In this document: positions 1 through 9,423 of the stretch, one piece after another
How positions within the stretch are numbered: position 1 is the first letter of the stretch
How the letters are laid out: each line of letters begins with the position of its first letter
Origin: Anaerolineae bacterium
GTDB lineage: Bacteria; Chloroflexota; Anaerolineae; Anaerolineales; UBA4823
DNA length: 64,000 bases
Reading direction: 5' to 3'
Assembly (NCBI GenBank): GCA_003130835.1
Contig: QEXX01000048.1
Span: 1-64,000, forward strand
Translations under genes and position numbers: made by a program
Notes under the pieces: model-generated
Seen by the model: only the letters and a program-made list of their open reading frames with translations
Databases searched by the model: none
What the model was told of the DNA's origin: nothing

Positions 1-410
1 CAGGTGACATGCATGTCGCTTACGCGGTAGCACGAGATTTATCTCGTGGATTTAGGCGACATGAATGTCGCGGCACGAATGATTTATCTCGTGGATTCAA
101 GCGACATGAATGTCGCGGCACGAATGATTTATCTCGTGGATTCAGGCGATATGAATGTCGCGGCACGAATGATTTATCTCGTGGATTCAGGCGACATGAA
201 TGTCGCGGCACGAATGATTTATCTCGTGGATTCAGGCGACATGCATGTCGCTTACGCGGTAGCACGAGATTTATCTCGTGGCTTCAGGCGACATGAATGT
301 CGCTTACGCGGTAGCGCGAGATTTATCTCGTGGATTTAGGCGACATGAATGTCGCGGCACAAATGATTTATCTCGTGGATTCAGGCGACATGAATGTCGC
401 GGCACGAATG
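1..410. repeat. Tandem array of 45-bp and 52-bp units carrying two palindromes each
   Basis: Units start near 4, 56, 101, 146, 191, 236, 288, 340 and 385 (spacings 52,45,45,45,45,52,52,45). Core GCGACATGAATGTCGC / GCGACATGCATGTCGC followed by CACGAGATTTATCTCGTG or its degenerate form CACGAATGATTTATCTCGTG. The array probably continues left of the window. Confidence 0.95.
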
Positions 411-422
411 AACTGCGTAACG

Positions 423-998
423 TCAGTTCTTAAAATTATTGGAACCGGAGTCGGCGATGAGTTTTACATCCTGAATGTACAGTATTTGTTTGTTGAAGAG
501 ATTGTTAAGACGCCCTTCCTCTGTGCCGCGGTTAGGCTCGCAGAAAAATTTCACCCGAATGCGCTCCCCGCGGTAGGCGGATAAATCAATCCTCATTTCA
601 TACCAATCACGTGTGCCACCAATGACCTTGACCCGATCCCATTGCACTGAGCCTTCTTTCTGGAGTTCAACATAGCAGAAATTCAGGCGACGCTGAGAGT
701 AATGTTTCACCCAGAATGTTAGGGCAGGTTTTGCCCACGCTTGTTCAATGGGAAAATAAGCTTGACTCATCAACCAAGAATTGACATGGTAATCTGGGTT
801 CGCATAACAACCAGGAACGCCGTCATGGCAAGAATAGGGGGAGAGAATCAGGCTAAATCGGTGAATGTACCATCGGTTGATTTCCATATCCTGACTTGAA
901 GCAGCGTGGACAGGTAAGCCTGTATAAAGGCTTATCGCAACGAGGAGCAGCAGCTCCCAAATGATCATACGAAGGATATTGGGTATTCTTTTCTTCAT
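423..998 (-). CDS. Secreted hypothetical protein with N-terminal signal peptide
   Basis: 191-aa ORF; N-terminus MKKRIPNILRMIIWELLLLVAISLYTGLPVHAASS is signal-peptide-like. Confidence 0.6.
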   Translation of the reverse strand: MKKRIPNILRMIIWELLLLVAISLYTGLPVHAASSQDMEINRWYIHRFSLILSPYSCHDGVPGCYANPDYHVNSWLMSQAYFPIEQAWAKPALTFWVKHYSQRRLNFCYVELQKEGSVQWDRVKVIGGTRDWYEMRIDLSAYRGERIRVKFFCEPNRGTEEGRLNNLFNKQILYIQDVKLIADSGSNNFKN

Positions 999-1025
999 TT
1001 TTACCCTGCGCTTTCTAAAAACAAC

Positions 1026-2720
1026 TCAAACTTCTTTCAGGGAAGCCTCGATTTTTGCCCAAGTGTCCTTGAGGGTAGCGGTTCGGTTAAGGACGAGATG
1101 CCCAGGGCGCGAGTCTTTACTGTCCAAGCAAAAGTATCCCTCCCGTTCTAACTGAAAGCGATCCCCGGGTTTTGCCTCGCCCAAACTCGGTTCCACCTTG
1201 CAATTTGTGAGAATCGTGAGCGAATTCGGGTTAAGGTACTTTAGAAAATCGCCTTCTTCGTCATCTAACGGATTTGGAACGGTGAAGAGGCGGTCATAAA
1301 GGCGTACCTCCGCATCCAAGGCGTGACGGGCAGATACCCAATGGATGGTGGCTTTGACCTTGCGCCCATCTGGCGCAAAACCGCCGCGTGTGTTGGGGTC
1401 ATACGTGCAACGCAATTCGACAACTTCGCCTTTCTCGTTCTTGACCACTTCCTGGCATTTAACAAAGTAACCATATCTTAAGCGAACCTCTCGCCCGGGC
1501 GCTAAGCGATAATACTTCGGGGGTGGTTCTTCCCGAAAATCATCCTGGTCGATATATAAATCGCGACAGAACGGCACCAAACGAGTGCCCATACTCTCGT
1601 CTTCTGGGTTGTTTAGACATTCCATGTATTCTACTTGGTCTGCGGGGTAATTGATCAACGTCACTTTTAAGGGGTTGAGGACGCCCATCACGCGTGGTGC
1701 AGTCTTATTCAGCACCTCACGGATGCAATATTCCAACAGAGCAATATCGACCACGCTATCATTTTTGGCAACCCCGATTCTTTCGCAAAAATTCCGAATC
1801 GCTTCGGGAGGAACACCGCGGCGCCTAAGTCCGGAAAGGGTTGGCATGCGCGGGTCATCCCATCCAGCCACATGTCCCTCTTTGACAAGCTGCAGGAGTT
1901 TTCGTTTGCTCATGACCGTGTAAGATAGATTTAAGCGGGCAAATTCAATTTGCTGGGGATGATAAATGCCTAATTCATCCAAAAACCAATCATAGAGGGG
2001 GCGGTGGTCTTCAAATTCTAGCGTGCAAATCGAATGGGTGATTCCCTCGATGGAGTCGGACACACAATGCGTATAGTCATACATGGGATAGATGCACCAT
2101 TTGTCGCCTACGTGTGGATGAGTGGCGTACTTAATTCGATACATGACCGGGTCGCGCATGTTGAGGTTGGGCGATTTCATATCGATTTTTGCCCGTAAAG
2201 TCCGCGAGCCTTCCGGGAATTCTCCATTGCGCATGCGTTGAAAAAGGTCAAGATTTTCTTCGACCGAGCGATTTCGATAGGGGCTTTCCACACCAGGCTC
2301 GGTAAGGGTACCGCGTTGCTGACGCAACTCTTCTGGAGAGAGATCGTCCACATAAGCCTTGCCTTTTTTAATCAATTGGATGGCATATTCGTAAAGTTGA
2401 TCAAAGTAGTCTGAGGCATGGAAGCAACGATCTCCCCAATCGTAGCCTAGCCAACGCACGTCTTCCTTGATGGCTTCGATATATTCGATATCTTCTTTTT
2501 CGGGATTGGTATCATCAAAGCGAAGGTTGCACAGCCCATTGAACTCTTCGGCAATGCCAAAATTGAGCACGATCGACTTGGCGTGGCCAATGTGAAGATA
2601 CCCATTGGGTTCGGGAGGAAAGCGTGTGTGAACCCGCCCTCCAAAACGATTGGTTTCGATGTCTTTGCGAATCATTTCACGTATAAAATCGCTGCTGGTT
2701 GGTTTTTCAGACTCTGGCAT
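1026..2720 (-). CDS. glnS: Glutaminyl-tRNA synthetase
   Basis: [18 protein letters not shown] (HIGH motif), DDTNPEKE and VMSKRKL (KMSKS-like); class I GlnRS signatures. Start placed at MPESEKP; a longer ORF runs to 2789. Confidence 0.93.
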   Translation of the reverse strand: MPESEKPTSSDFIREMIRKDIETNRFGGRVHTRFPPEPNGYLHIGHAKSIVLNFGIAEEFNGLCNLRFDDTNPEKEDIEYIEAIKEDVRWLGYDWGDRCFHASDYFDQLYEYAIQLIKKGKAYVDDLSPEELRQQRGTLTEPGVESPYRNRSVEENLDLFQRMRNGEFPEGSRTLRAKIDMKSPNLNMRDPVMYRIKYATHPHVGDKWCIYPMYDYTHCVSDSIEGITHSICTLEFEDHRPLYDWFLDELGIYHPQQIEFARLNLSYTVMSKRKLLQLVKEGHVAGWDDPRMPTLSGLRRRGVPPEAIRNFCERIGVAKNDSVVDIALLEYCIREVLNKTAPRVMGVLNPLKVTLINYPADQVEYMECLNNPEDESMGTRLVPFCRDLYIDQDDFREEPPPKYYRLAPGREVRLRYGYFVKCQEVVKNEKGEVVELRCTYDPNTRGGFAPDGRKVKATIHWVSARHALDAEVRLYDRLFTVPNPLDDEEGDFLKYLNPNSLTILTNCKVEPSLGEAKPGDRFQLEREGYFCLDSKDSRPGHLVLNRTATLKDTWAKIEASLKEV

Positions 2721-3096
2721 ACTTAACCTCGCAAGGATAAGGTCTTTTAGGCTCTTTTTCCTGCGTTCGCTCAGGTGAAAAGCCTGCATTGGTCAGCGCA
2801 GTCAGGTTGACTAAGCAATCTACCAAAACTCGCTTTTGTTCCTTAATGGGTAGGATAGTTTGGTAAATTGTGCCCGATCTGGGCAATTTTCTGCATGAAC
2901 AGGAACGCTTCAGCCATTATAAAATACTAGGAATGTTTTATCAATATTGAATGACATTCATCCATTGGCAGATGAGGTTTTTTTAGGCATAATTCTTGCG
3001 TAGCAAGGGGTTGGGTTGGTGTTCATGCAATGTTTTCAGCGATGGGTACGATTTGGGAAGAGGTACTTACAAGAATAATTCCATAAGGAGAGTGAG

Positions 3097-3975
3097 ATGA
3101 CAGCACAAATTATTGATGGAAAATTAATTGCTCAGAAAGTCAGAGAGGAAGTCGCTGCTGAAGTAAAGAAAATGGTCGAAGCTGGAAAGCCGCGGCCTGG
3201 TTTAGCAACCGTCTTAGTTGGCGACCGTGTGGATTCGGCGACCTATGTGCGCTCAAAGCAAAAAGCTTGTGCCGAACTGGGGATCGAGTCTTATGGACAT
3301 CATCTGCCCGCCGATGCTACCCAGCAGGAGGTGGAGGATTTGGTTAAGCGTCTCAGTGATGATCCAAAAGTCAATGGTATCCTGGTTCAGCTACCCTTGC
3401 CCTCTCACCTCAACGAGGAACGCGTTTTACAGACCATTGCGCTGGAGAAAGATGTCGATGGATTTCATCCGATTAACATCGGCCGTTTAGCCCAAAAAGG
3501 CCGTGAACCCTTGTTTATTCCTTGTACTCCCTATGGATGTATTTATTTGTTAGAACAAGCCGGCGTGCAAATTGAAGGAGCGAATGCAGTGGTATTAGGG
3601 CGTTCCAACATTGTCGGGATGCCAGCCGCTCTCTTGTTGATCGGGAAAAACGCCACCACAACCGTTTGCCACTCGCGCACAAGGGACTTGCCCGATGTCG
3701 TGCGACAGGCTGATATACTGATCGCCGCCATCGGAAAAGCTGAGATGGTGCGCGGCAGTTGGATTAAACCCGGCGCAGCAGTCATCGATGTCGGAATCAA
3801 TAGCAAGGAAGACCCCACCAAGGAAAAGGGCTACCGCCTGGTAGGCGATGTCAACTTTGAAGAGGCAAAAGAAGTTGCCGGGTGGATAACACCCGTGCCG
3901 GGTGGAGTTGGACCGATGACCATTGCCATGCTGATGAAAAACACTCTGCGCGCTGCCCAAATTCAGAACCCCTAG
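3097..3975 (+). CDS. folD: Bifunctional methylenetetrahydrofolate dehydrogenase/cyclohydrolase
   Basis: VGDRVDSATYVRSKQKACAELGI, VLGRSNIVGMPAALLL and PVPGGVGPMTIAMLM motifs. Confidence 0.95.
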   Translation: MTAQIIDGKLIAQKVREEVAAEVKKMVEAGKPRPGLATVLVGDRVDSATYVRSKQKACAELGIESYGHHLPADATQQEVEDLVKRLSDDPKVNGILVQLPLPSHLNEERVLQTIALEKDVDGFHPINIGRLAQKGREPLFIPCTPYGCIYLLEQAGVQIEGANAVVLGRSNIVGMPAALLLIGKNATTTVCHSRTRDLPDVVRQADILIAAIGKAEMVRGSWIKPGAAVIDVGINSKEDPTKEKGYRLVGDVNFEEAKEVAGWITPVPGGVGPMTIAMLMKNTLRAAQIQNP

Positions 3976-4003
3976 TTTTCTGCATCTAAACCAGGATTGA
4001 TGC

Positions 4004-4039
4004 AAAACACCGTCAGAGGCCTTTCTGACGGTGTTTTTT
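4004..4039 (+). terminator. Rho-independent terminator after folD
   Basis: aaaacaccgtcaga-ggcctt-tctgacggtgtttttta: long GC-containing stem followed by T6. Confidence 0.85.
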
Positions 4040-4078
4040 ACATTGCTCACCATGAAGATAAAATGAGAAAAAATTAAT

Positions 4079-4134
4079 TTGTCAGACAATTGACGGATTC
4101 TAGCCAATATGCTATACTATGTTTTGTCAGACAA
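4079..4134 (+). promoter_or_regulatory. Promoter flanked by two identical palindromic operators (probable GntR sites)
   Basis: TTGTCAGACAA at 4079-4089 and 4124-4134. Between them -35 TTGACG (4090-4095), 17-bp spacer, -10 TATACT (4113-4118). Confidence 0.75.
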
Positions 4135-4151
4135 ATAGGGATTGAGGAATT

Positions 4152-5537
4152 ATGGCGACATTACTCGTTCGAAATTGTGCTGTCTTAGTAACGATGGATG
4201 AAAAGCGCCGTGAAATTAAGCATGGCGGCATGTTTATTCGAGATGGGTTTATTGAACAAGTCGGCGAAAGTGACGAATTACCCAATAGCGCTGACGAAGT
4301 TCTTGACCTAAGCGACCATATTGTCCTACCTGGTTTGATCAACACTCATCACCATTTTTATCAAACCTTGACGCGCGTGGTGCCGGCAGCCCAAAATGCG
4401 AACCTGTTCCAATGGTTAAAGACTTTGTATCCGATCTGGGCTCGAATGACTCCACAGGATGTTCGAGTTTCCACCCAAACTGCATTGAGTGAGTTGGCGC
4501 TTTCGGGCTGCACCACTGCTTCGGATCATCTTTATCTTTTCCCCAATGGTTCACGGTTAGATGATGAGATTGAAGCGGCAGCCGAAGTTGGCTTGCGCTT
4601 GCAGGCTTCGCGGGGTTCGATGAGCTTAGGGGAGAGCAAAGGGGGCTTGCCGCCGGATAGCGTTGTGGAAGACGAAGCTTCGATTTTACGCGACTCGCAA
4701 CGCTTGATCGAGCAATATCACGATCCAAAGCCGGGCGCCATGGTGCAGATCGTCCTTGCGCCGTGTTCCCCTTTTAGTGTGACGGGCGAACTGATGCGGG
4801 AATCGGCAGCTTTAGCGCGCCAGTATGGCGTGCGGCTGCATACCCACTTAGCAGAGACGCAAGACGAAGAACAGTTTTGCTTACAGAAATTCGGTTATCG
4901 CCCTGTCGAATACATGGAGCAAGTTGATTGGCTTGGTGAGGATGTCTGGTTTGCCCATTCGGTGCATGTCAACGATGAAGAAATTGAAATCTATCGCACG
5001 AGTGGAAGTGGGGTTGCTCACTGTCCGACTTCGAATATGCGTTTGGCATCCGGAATTGCACCGATCTTAAAGATGCTCAATCAAGGGGTCAAAGTGGGCT
5101 TGGGGGTTGATGGTTCGGCAAGCAATGATGGCTCAAATCTCTTGGAAGAAGCCCGCCAAGCCATGTTGGTGGCGCGTTTGAAAGCCGCTTTGGAAGGTGC
5201 CTCCCTTTCTCAGGAAGATTCGCCCCCCTTGATGACTGCTCGCCAGGCGTTGGAGATCGCCACGCGAGGGGGAGCATCTGTGCTGGGACGCAACGATATT
5301 GGCTCGTTAGAAGTTGGCAAATGTGCAGACTTTTTTGCCATTCATTTAGAACGACTAGACTATGCGGGCGCCCTGCATGACCCGGTGGCAGCCGTGGTGT
5401 TCTGCGCTCCGGTTCGGGCAGACTATACCGTGGTGGGGGGACGGTTGGTGGTGAAGCATGGAAGACTGGTCAATCTAGAGGAAGCCGACTTGGTGAACCG
5501 CCATAACGAAGCTGCAAAACGCTTGTTGAATGGTTGA
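4152..5537 (+). CDS. Amidohydrolase, SsnA / 8-oxoguanine deaminase / hydroxyatrazine-hydrolase-like
   Basis: VLPGLINTHHHFYQTLTR, HTHLAET, HCPTSNMRLASGIAP and GLGVDGSASNDGSNLLEEARQA motifs of cyclic deaminases (amidohydrolase superfamily). Confidence 0.85.
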   Translation: MATLLVRNCAVLVTMDEKRREIKHGGMFIRDGFIEQVGESDELPNSADEVLDLSDHIVLPGLINTHHHFYQTLTRVVPAAQNANLFQWLKTLYPIWARMTPQDVRVSTQTALSELALSGCTTASDHLYLFPNGSRLDDEIEAAAEVGLRLQASRGSMSLGESKGGLPPDSVVEDEASILRDSQRLIEQYHDPKPGAMVQIVLAPCSPFSVTGELMRESAALARQYGVRLHTHLAETQDEEQFCLQKFGYRPVEYMEQVDWLGEDVWFAHSVHVNDEEIEIYRTSGSGVAHCPTSNMRLASGIAPILKMLNQGVKVGLGVDGSASNDGSNLLEEARQAMLVARLKAALEGASLSQEDSPPLMTARQALEIATRGGASVLGRNDIGSLEVGKCADFFAIHLERLDYAGALHDPVAAVVFCAPVRADYTVVGGRLVVKHGRLVNLEEADLVNRHNEAAKRLLNG

Positions 5538-6298
5538 GTGTTCATGAGGTTTCCATGAGCGAAGCGACCCAGAGTTTGCAAGAACGATTGGCGGCGATCA
5601 TTGCCCAAACGCCCCCCGGCATGCGTTTGCCTTCCGAACCGGATTTGGCGCGCGAGATGGGGGTTTCCCGCGCTAGTCTGCGTGAGGCAATGCGTACGTT
5701 TGAGATGCAAGGCATGATCCACCGCCGCCCACGCGCAGGCACCTACGTGATGCAACCGCCAGCCGTGATTGAGAGCGGCTTAGAGGTGCTCGAAAGTATT
5801 GATACCTTAGCCGCTCGTATGGGGCTACCAGTTTGTATGGGAGATGTGTCGATCCAAAAACGTCTAGCCACTCGGGAGGAAGCCACAGCGCTTGGACTCA
5901 TGGAGAGCGCTCTGGTTTTGGACATTCGTCGCTCGATCTTAACCCAGAAAAAGGCGGTTGCCTATCTCATTGATGTGTTGCCCGAAGGTCTGATAGGGGA
6001 TGAAGAAATGTGTGAGTTTCAAGGATCGGTATTGGATTTGCTCTTGAAGCGGGGTTCTCCTTCACTTCAGTCCTCGCGCTGTGAAATCAATGTGATTCAG
6101 GCAAACCGTGAGTTGGCAAAGGTGTTTGGCATTCAACGCGGCGATGGATTGCTGATGTTCCGAGCTTGGTTGTATACCGTAAGCGGTCAAGTGATCGACT
6201 ATTCGTTTAGTTATTTCTTGCCTGGCTACTTTCGCTTTCATGTCGTGCGAAGAGTTGGGCAGGTTATCAACCCTAATTTAAATCCAACAATCAAATAA
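5534..6298 (+). CDS. GntR-family transcriptional regulator with UTRA-type ligand domain
   Basis: N-terminal wHTH MRLPSEPDLAREMGVSRASLREAMRTFEMQGMIHRRPRAGTYV; C-terminal UTRA-like domain. Confidence 0.88.
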   Translation: MSVHEVSMSEATQSLQERLAAIIAQTPPGMRLPSEPDLAREMGVSRASLREAMRTFEMQGMIHRRPRAGTYVMQPPAVIESGLEVLESIDTLAARMGLPVCMGDVSIQKRLATREEATALGLMESALVLDIRRSILTQKKAVAYLIDVLPEGLIGDEEMCEFQGSVLDLLLKRGSPSLQSSRCEINVIQANRELAKVFGIQRGDGLLMFRAWLYTVSGQVIDYSFSYFLPGYFRFHVVRRVGQVINPNLNPTIK

Positions 6299-6310
6299 GG
6301 AGAGTGTAAC

Positions 6311-7264
6311 ATGCGTAGTTTTATGGGCCGCGACATCTTGTCGCTCAAAGATTTCGAACGAAATGAATTTTTCCACATCTTTGAAGTCGCTGCGAAAATG
6401 GAGCCGATTGCTCGCAGTCGGCGCAACTCCGATATGCTCAAGGAGAAAACCCTGGTCGCAGCGTTCTATCAACCTTCCACCCGCACGCGCCTCGCTCACG
6501 AAGCAGCTATGCATCGCTTGGGTGGGCACGTAGTCGGTTTTGCCGATCCGAAGATGACCCGCGCAGGTGACTTCTATCAGGAATCGATCAAAGACACCGT
6601 CAAAATGCTGGAATTCTATGGTGACGTGATTGTGATGCGCCATTTCCAGCAAGGTGCTCCGCATGAAGCTGCCAAATGGGCTTCGATTCCGGTGATTAAC
6701 GGTGGCGATGGTTGGGGCGAACATCCAACCCAGATCCTGACTGACTTATACACCGTCCTGCGCGAGAAAGGCCGCATCGATGGGCTACGTTGGTTAGCCG
6801 TCGGTGATATGCGCATGCGCACGATGCACTCCTTGGCATACGCACTCACCCAATTTGACTGCCCGATCACTTTTGTCGCTCCACCGGAGATGACCCTAAC
6901 GGAAGAATTCAAGGCTGAACTGCGTCAGTACAGCTTAGATTTCAAGGAAGCTGAGCACGTTGAGCAAGCCATCAGCACAGCGGACGTCATTTTGGTTGAG
7001 CCAGTGGTGCAACCGGATTACACCAAATCCCGCGATGAACGCACGGGCGAAGTGAGCTTGACTCCTGCGAATTACAAGATTACCCGCCAACTGCTGGAGA
7101 CCAAAGCCAAACCGGATGCCATCCTACTGCACTCCTTACCCCGCATGGATGAAATCCCGACCGATGTAGACATTACGCGCTGGTCGCGCTACTGGCAAGA
7201 AGCCTTCAACGGGGTTGTGATGCGCATGGCTCTGCTAGCCTTAGTTTTAGGTGCGATGGAATAA
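6311..7264 (+). CDS. Aspartate/ornithine carbamoyltransferase family protein (PyrB-like)
   Basis: FYQPSTRTRLAHEAAM, HPTQILTDLYT and LHSLPRMDEIPTDVD motifs. Confidence 0.85.
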   Translation: MRSFMGRDILSLKDFERNEFFHIFEVAAKMEPIARSRRNSDMLKEKTLVAAFYQPSTRTRLAHEAAMHRLGGHVVGFADPKMTRAGDFYQESIKDTVKMLEFYGDVIVMRHFQQGAPHEAAKWASIPVINGGDGWGEHPTQILTDLYTVLREKGRIDGLRWLAVGDMRMRTMHSLAYALTQFDCPITFVAPPEMTLTEEFKAELRQYSLDFKEAEHVEQAISTADVILVEPVVQPDYTKSRDERTGEVSLTPANYKITRQLLETKAKPDAILLHSLPRMDEIPTDVDITRWSRYWQEAFNGVVMRMALLALVLGAME

Positions 7265-7276
7265 TCGGAGGCAAAG

Positions 7277-8272
7277 ATGCAAACCCATTTCTACGGAAGA
7301 GACCTAATTGGTGATTTGGATTTCAGTAAAGAAGAAGTCGAAACCGTCCTGGATGTTGCCTTTGACCTGAAGCGCAAGCGGGCTTTAGGCCAGCCCCATG
7401 CCTATTTGCGCGATAAGGTCTTGGCAATGCTGTTCTTCTTCTCTAGTACGCGCACGCGTGGCTCTTTCGAAGCGGGCATGGCACAGCTTGGTGGTCATGC
7501 AGCATTCATTGAGAGCAAGACCACCCAAATTGCCCATGGCGATACCCCAAAGGAAATCGGCGAGATCTTCGGCCGCTATTTCGACGGAATTGCGATTCGC
7601 CATGTGGATTGGGGTGTTGGCAATAAATACTTGAATGAGGTCGCCAAATATTCGCGCGTGCCAGTGTTGAATATGCAGTGCGACATTTATCACCCCTTCC
7701 AAATCTTAGCTGACTTGATGACCATTGTCGAAAAGAAGGGCCGCGATTTGCGCCGCAAGAAGATGGTGGTTTCTTGGGCATACGCCGCCTCATATCAGAA
7801 ACCGATGTCGGTACCTCAATCCCTAGTGGTCCAAATGCCACGCTTTGGTTTGGATGTCGTTCTTGTCCATCCACCCGAATTTCGCTTGATGCCTGAGATT
7901 ATGGATATGGCTCAGGAACAAGCCCGCAAGTACGGGACGGGATTTGAGGTAATCAGCGATCCGGATGGGATGGAAAAAGCCTTTAAAGACGCCGATATTA
8001 TCTATGCCAAATCGTGGGGCGCTATGGTGCATACGCCGGATGCCGAGGAAGGGGCAAAGATCATCAAGAAATATGCTCATTGGATTACCGATGAGCGCAA
8101 GATGGCTTTAGCAAAACCTGATGCGATTTACATGCATCCCTTGCCTGCAGACCGCAATATTGAGGTGACAGATGGCGTTATCGATAGTGCACAGTCGGTT
8201 GTCTATGACGAGGCGGAAAACCGCATGCATGTTCAGAAAGCGGTCATGGCTTTGACCATGGGAGGAATCTAA
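7277..8272 (+). CDS. Second carbamoyltransferase (YgeW/OTC-like)
   Basis: FFFSSTRTRGSFEAGMAQLGGHA, YHPFQILADLMT and MHPLPADR motifs; clearly divergent from the upstream paralogue. Confidence 0.85.
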   Translation: MQTHFYGRDLIGDLDFSKEEVETVLDVAFDLKRKRALGQPHAYLRDKVLAMLFFFSSTRTRGSFEAGMAQLGGHAAFIESKTTQIAHGDTPKEIGEIFGRYFDGIAIRHVDWGVGNKYLNEVAKYSRVPVLNMQCDIYHPFQILADLMTIVEKKGRDLRRKKMVVSWAYAASYQKPMSVPQSLVVQMPRFGLDVVLVHPPEFRLMPEIMDMAQEQARKYGTGFEVISDPDGMEKAFKDADIIYAKSWGAMVHTPDAEEGAKIIKKYAHWITDERKMALAKPDAIYMHPLPADRNIEVTDGVIDSAQSVVYDEAENRMHVQKAVMALTMGGI

Positions 8273-8273
8273 G

Positions 8274-9233
8274 ATGGCAGAAAAGAAAGTTGCAGTCGTT
8301 GCGATTGGTGGAAATTCGCTGATTAAGGACGAACGACATAAAACGGTTGAAGATCAATACGAAGCCGCCAAAGAGACCACCTATCACATCGCCGACATGA
8401 TCGAAGCGGGTTGGGACGTGGCGATTGGCCATGGAAATGGCCCTCAGGTGGGATTCGTCTTGAGACGCTCGGAAATTGCTGCAAAGGTAGAAGGGATGCA
8501 CGAGGTGCCCTTGGATGTCTGCGGAGCAGACACCCAAGGCGCCATCGGCTATGCCCTACAGCAAACCCTTCAGAACTGGCTATATAAGCGGGGCATCAAG
8601 AAACCCGTTGCAACCGTCATTACTCAGGTATTAGTCGATAAAGACGATCCGGCCTTCAAAAACCCCACCAAGCCGATTGGCAGCTTCATGGATGCAGAAG
8701 AAGCTCAACGGCGAGCACGTGAAATGGGTTGGAACGTGGTTGAAGATGCCGGACGAGGTTGGCGGCGGGTGGTTGCTTCCCCCTTGCCGAAGGAAGTGGT
8801 CGAGTTTGAGACGGTCAAAACCCTGATTGACGCTGGCGTGATTGTCATCACCGTAGGCGGCGGTGGTATCCCGGTCATCGATGTTGGCGATGGAGAATAT
8901 CGCGGCGTTGCAGCCGTCATCGATAAAGATTACGCGAGCAGTCTGTTAGCCCGAATGCTCAAGGCAGATCTGTTCCTAATCTCCACAGCCGTAGAGAAAG
9001 TTGCGCTAAACTTTGGTAAACCCAATCAACAATGGGTCGATCGTATGACCCTCTCTGAAGCCAAGCAATATCTGGCTGAAGGCACCCACTTTGCCAAAGG
9101 CTCTATGGCGCCGAAGATCCAAGCCATTATCTGGTATCTCGAAGCCGGTGGAAAACACGCCATTATCACCAATCCGGAGAACATTGGCCGGGCACTGCGT
9201 GGCGAGACCGGAACACACATTGTGCCGGATTAA
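8274..9233 (+). CDS. arcC: Carbamate kinase
   Basis: VVAIGGNSLIKD, GHGNGPQVGFVLRRSE, DVCGADTQGAIGYALQQ and ITVGGGGIPVI motifs. Confidence 0.93.
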   Translation: MAEKKVAVVAIGGNSLIKDERHKTVEDQYEAAKETTYHIADMIEAGWDVAIGHGNGPQVGFVLRRSEIAAKVEGMHEVPLDVCGADTQGAIGYALQQTLQNWLYKRGIKKPVATVITQVLVDKDDPAFKNPTKPIGSFMDAEEAQRRAREMGWNVVEDAGRGWRRVVASPLPKEVVEFETVKTLIDAGVIVITVGGGGIPVIDVGDGEYRGVAAVIDKDYASSLLARMLKADLFLISTAVEKVALNFGKPNQQWVDRMTLSEAKQYLAEGTHFAKGSMAPKIQAIIWYLEAGGKHAIITNPENIGRALRGETGTHIVPD

Positions 9234-9423
9234 GGAGTTGAGTAAGGTGACGATTCACCAATTGGAATGTCAAAAATAGGAAAAATTTCACTGGGTAGAA
9301 CATCAAGAATGGGTATAATGGACGGTAGGTTCGTTGATGAAAGGAGGTGACTATCGACGGATAACAACACTTACTTTTCCTACTCAGTCTATCTCACCAT
9401 TCTATTTAGAGGAGAAGTACATT

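Noticed and set aside
1-410. CRISPR array or repeat-protein coding region (ORFs 9..296, 20..265, 46..339)
   Set aside because: No unique spacers between repeats; units are head-to-tail palindromes. The ORFs exist on both strands only because 45 bp is divisible by 3, and the repeated Arg/Cys/His-rich peptides are not protein-like.
2800-3096. Riboswitch or T-box upstream of glnS/folD
   Set aside because: No conserved T-box (GGGTGGNACCGCG) or THF/SAM-like core recognised; only weak AT-rich promoter-like sequence.
3595-4107. 170-aa antisense ORF to folD
   Set aside because: Antisense shadow of a clear folD gene and its terminator; no recognisable domain.
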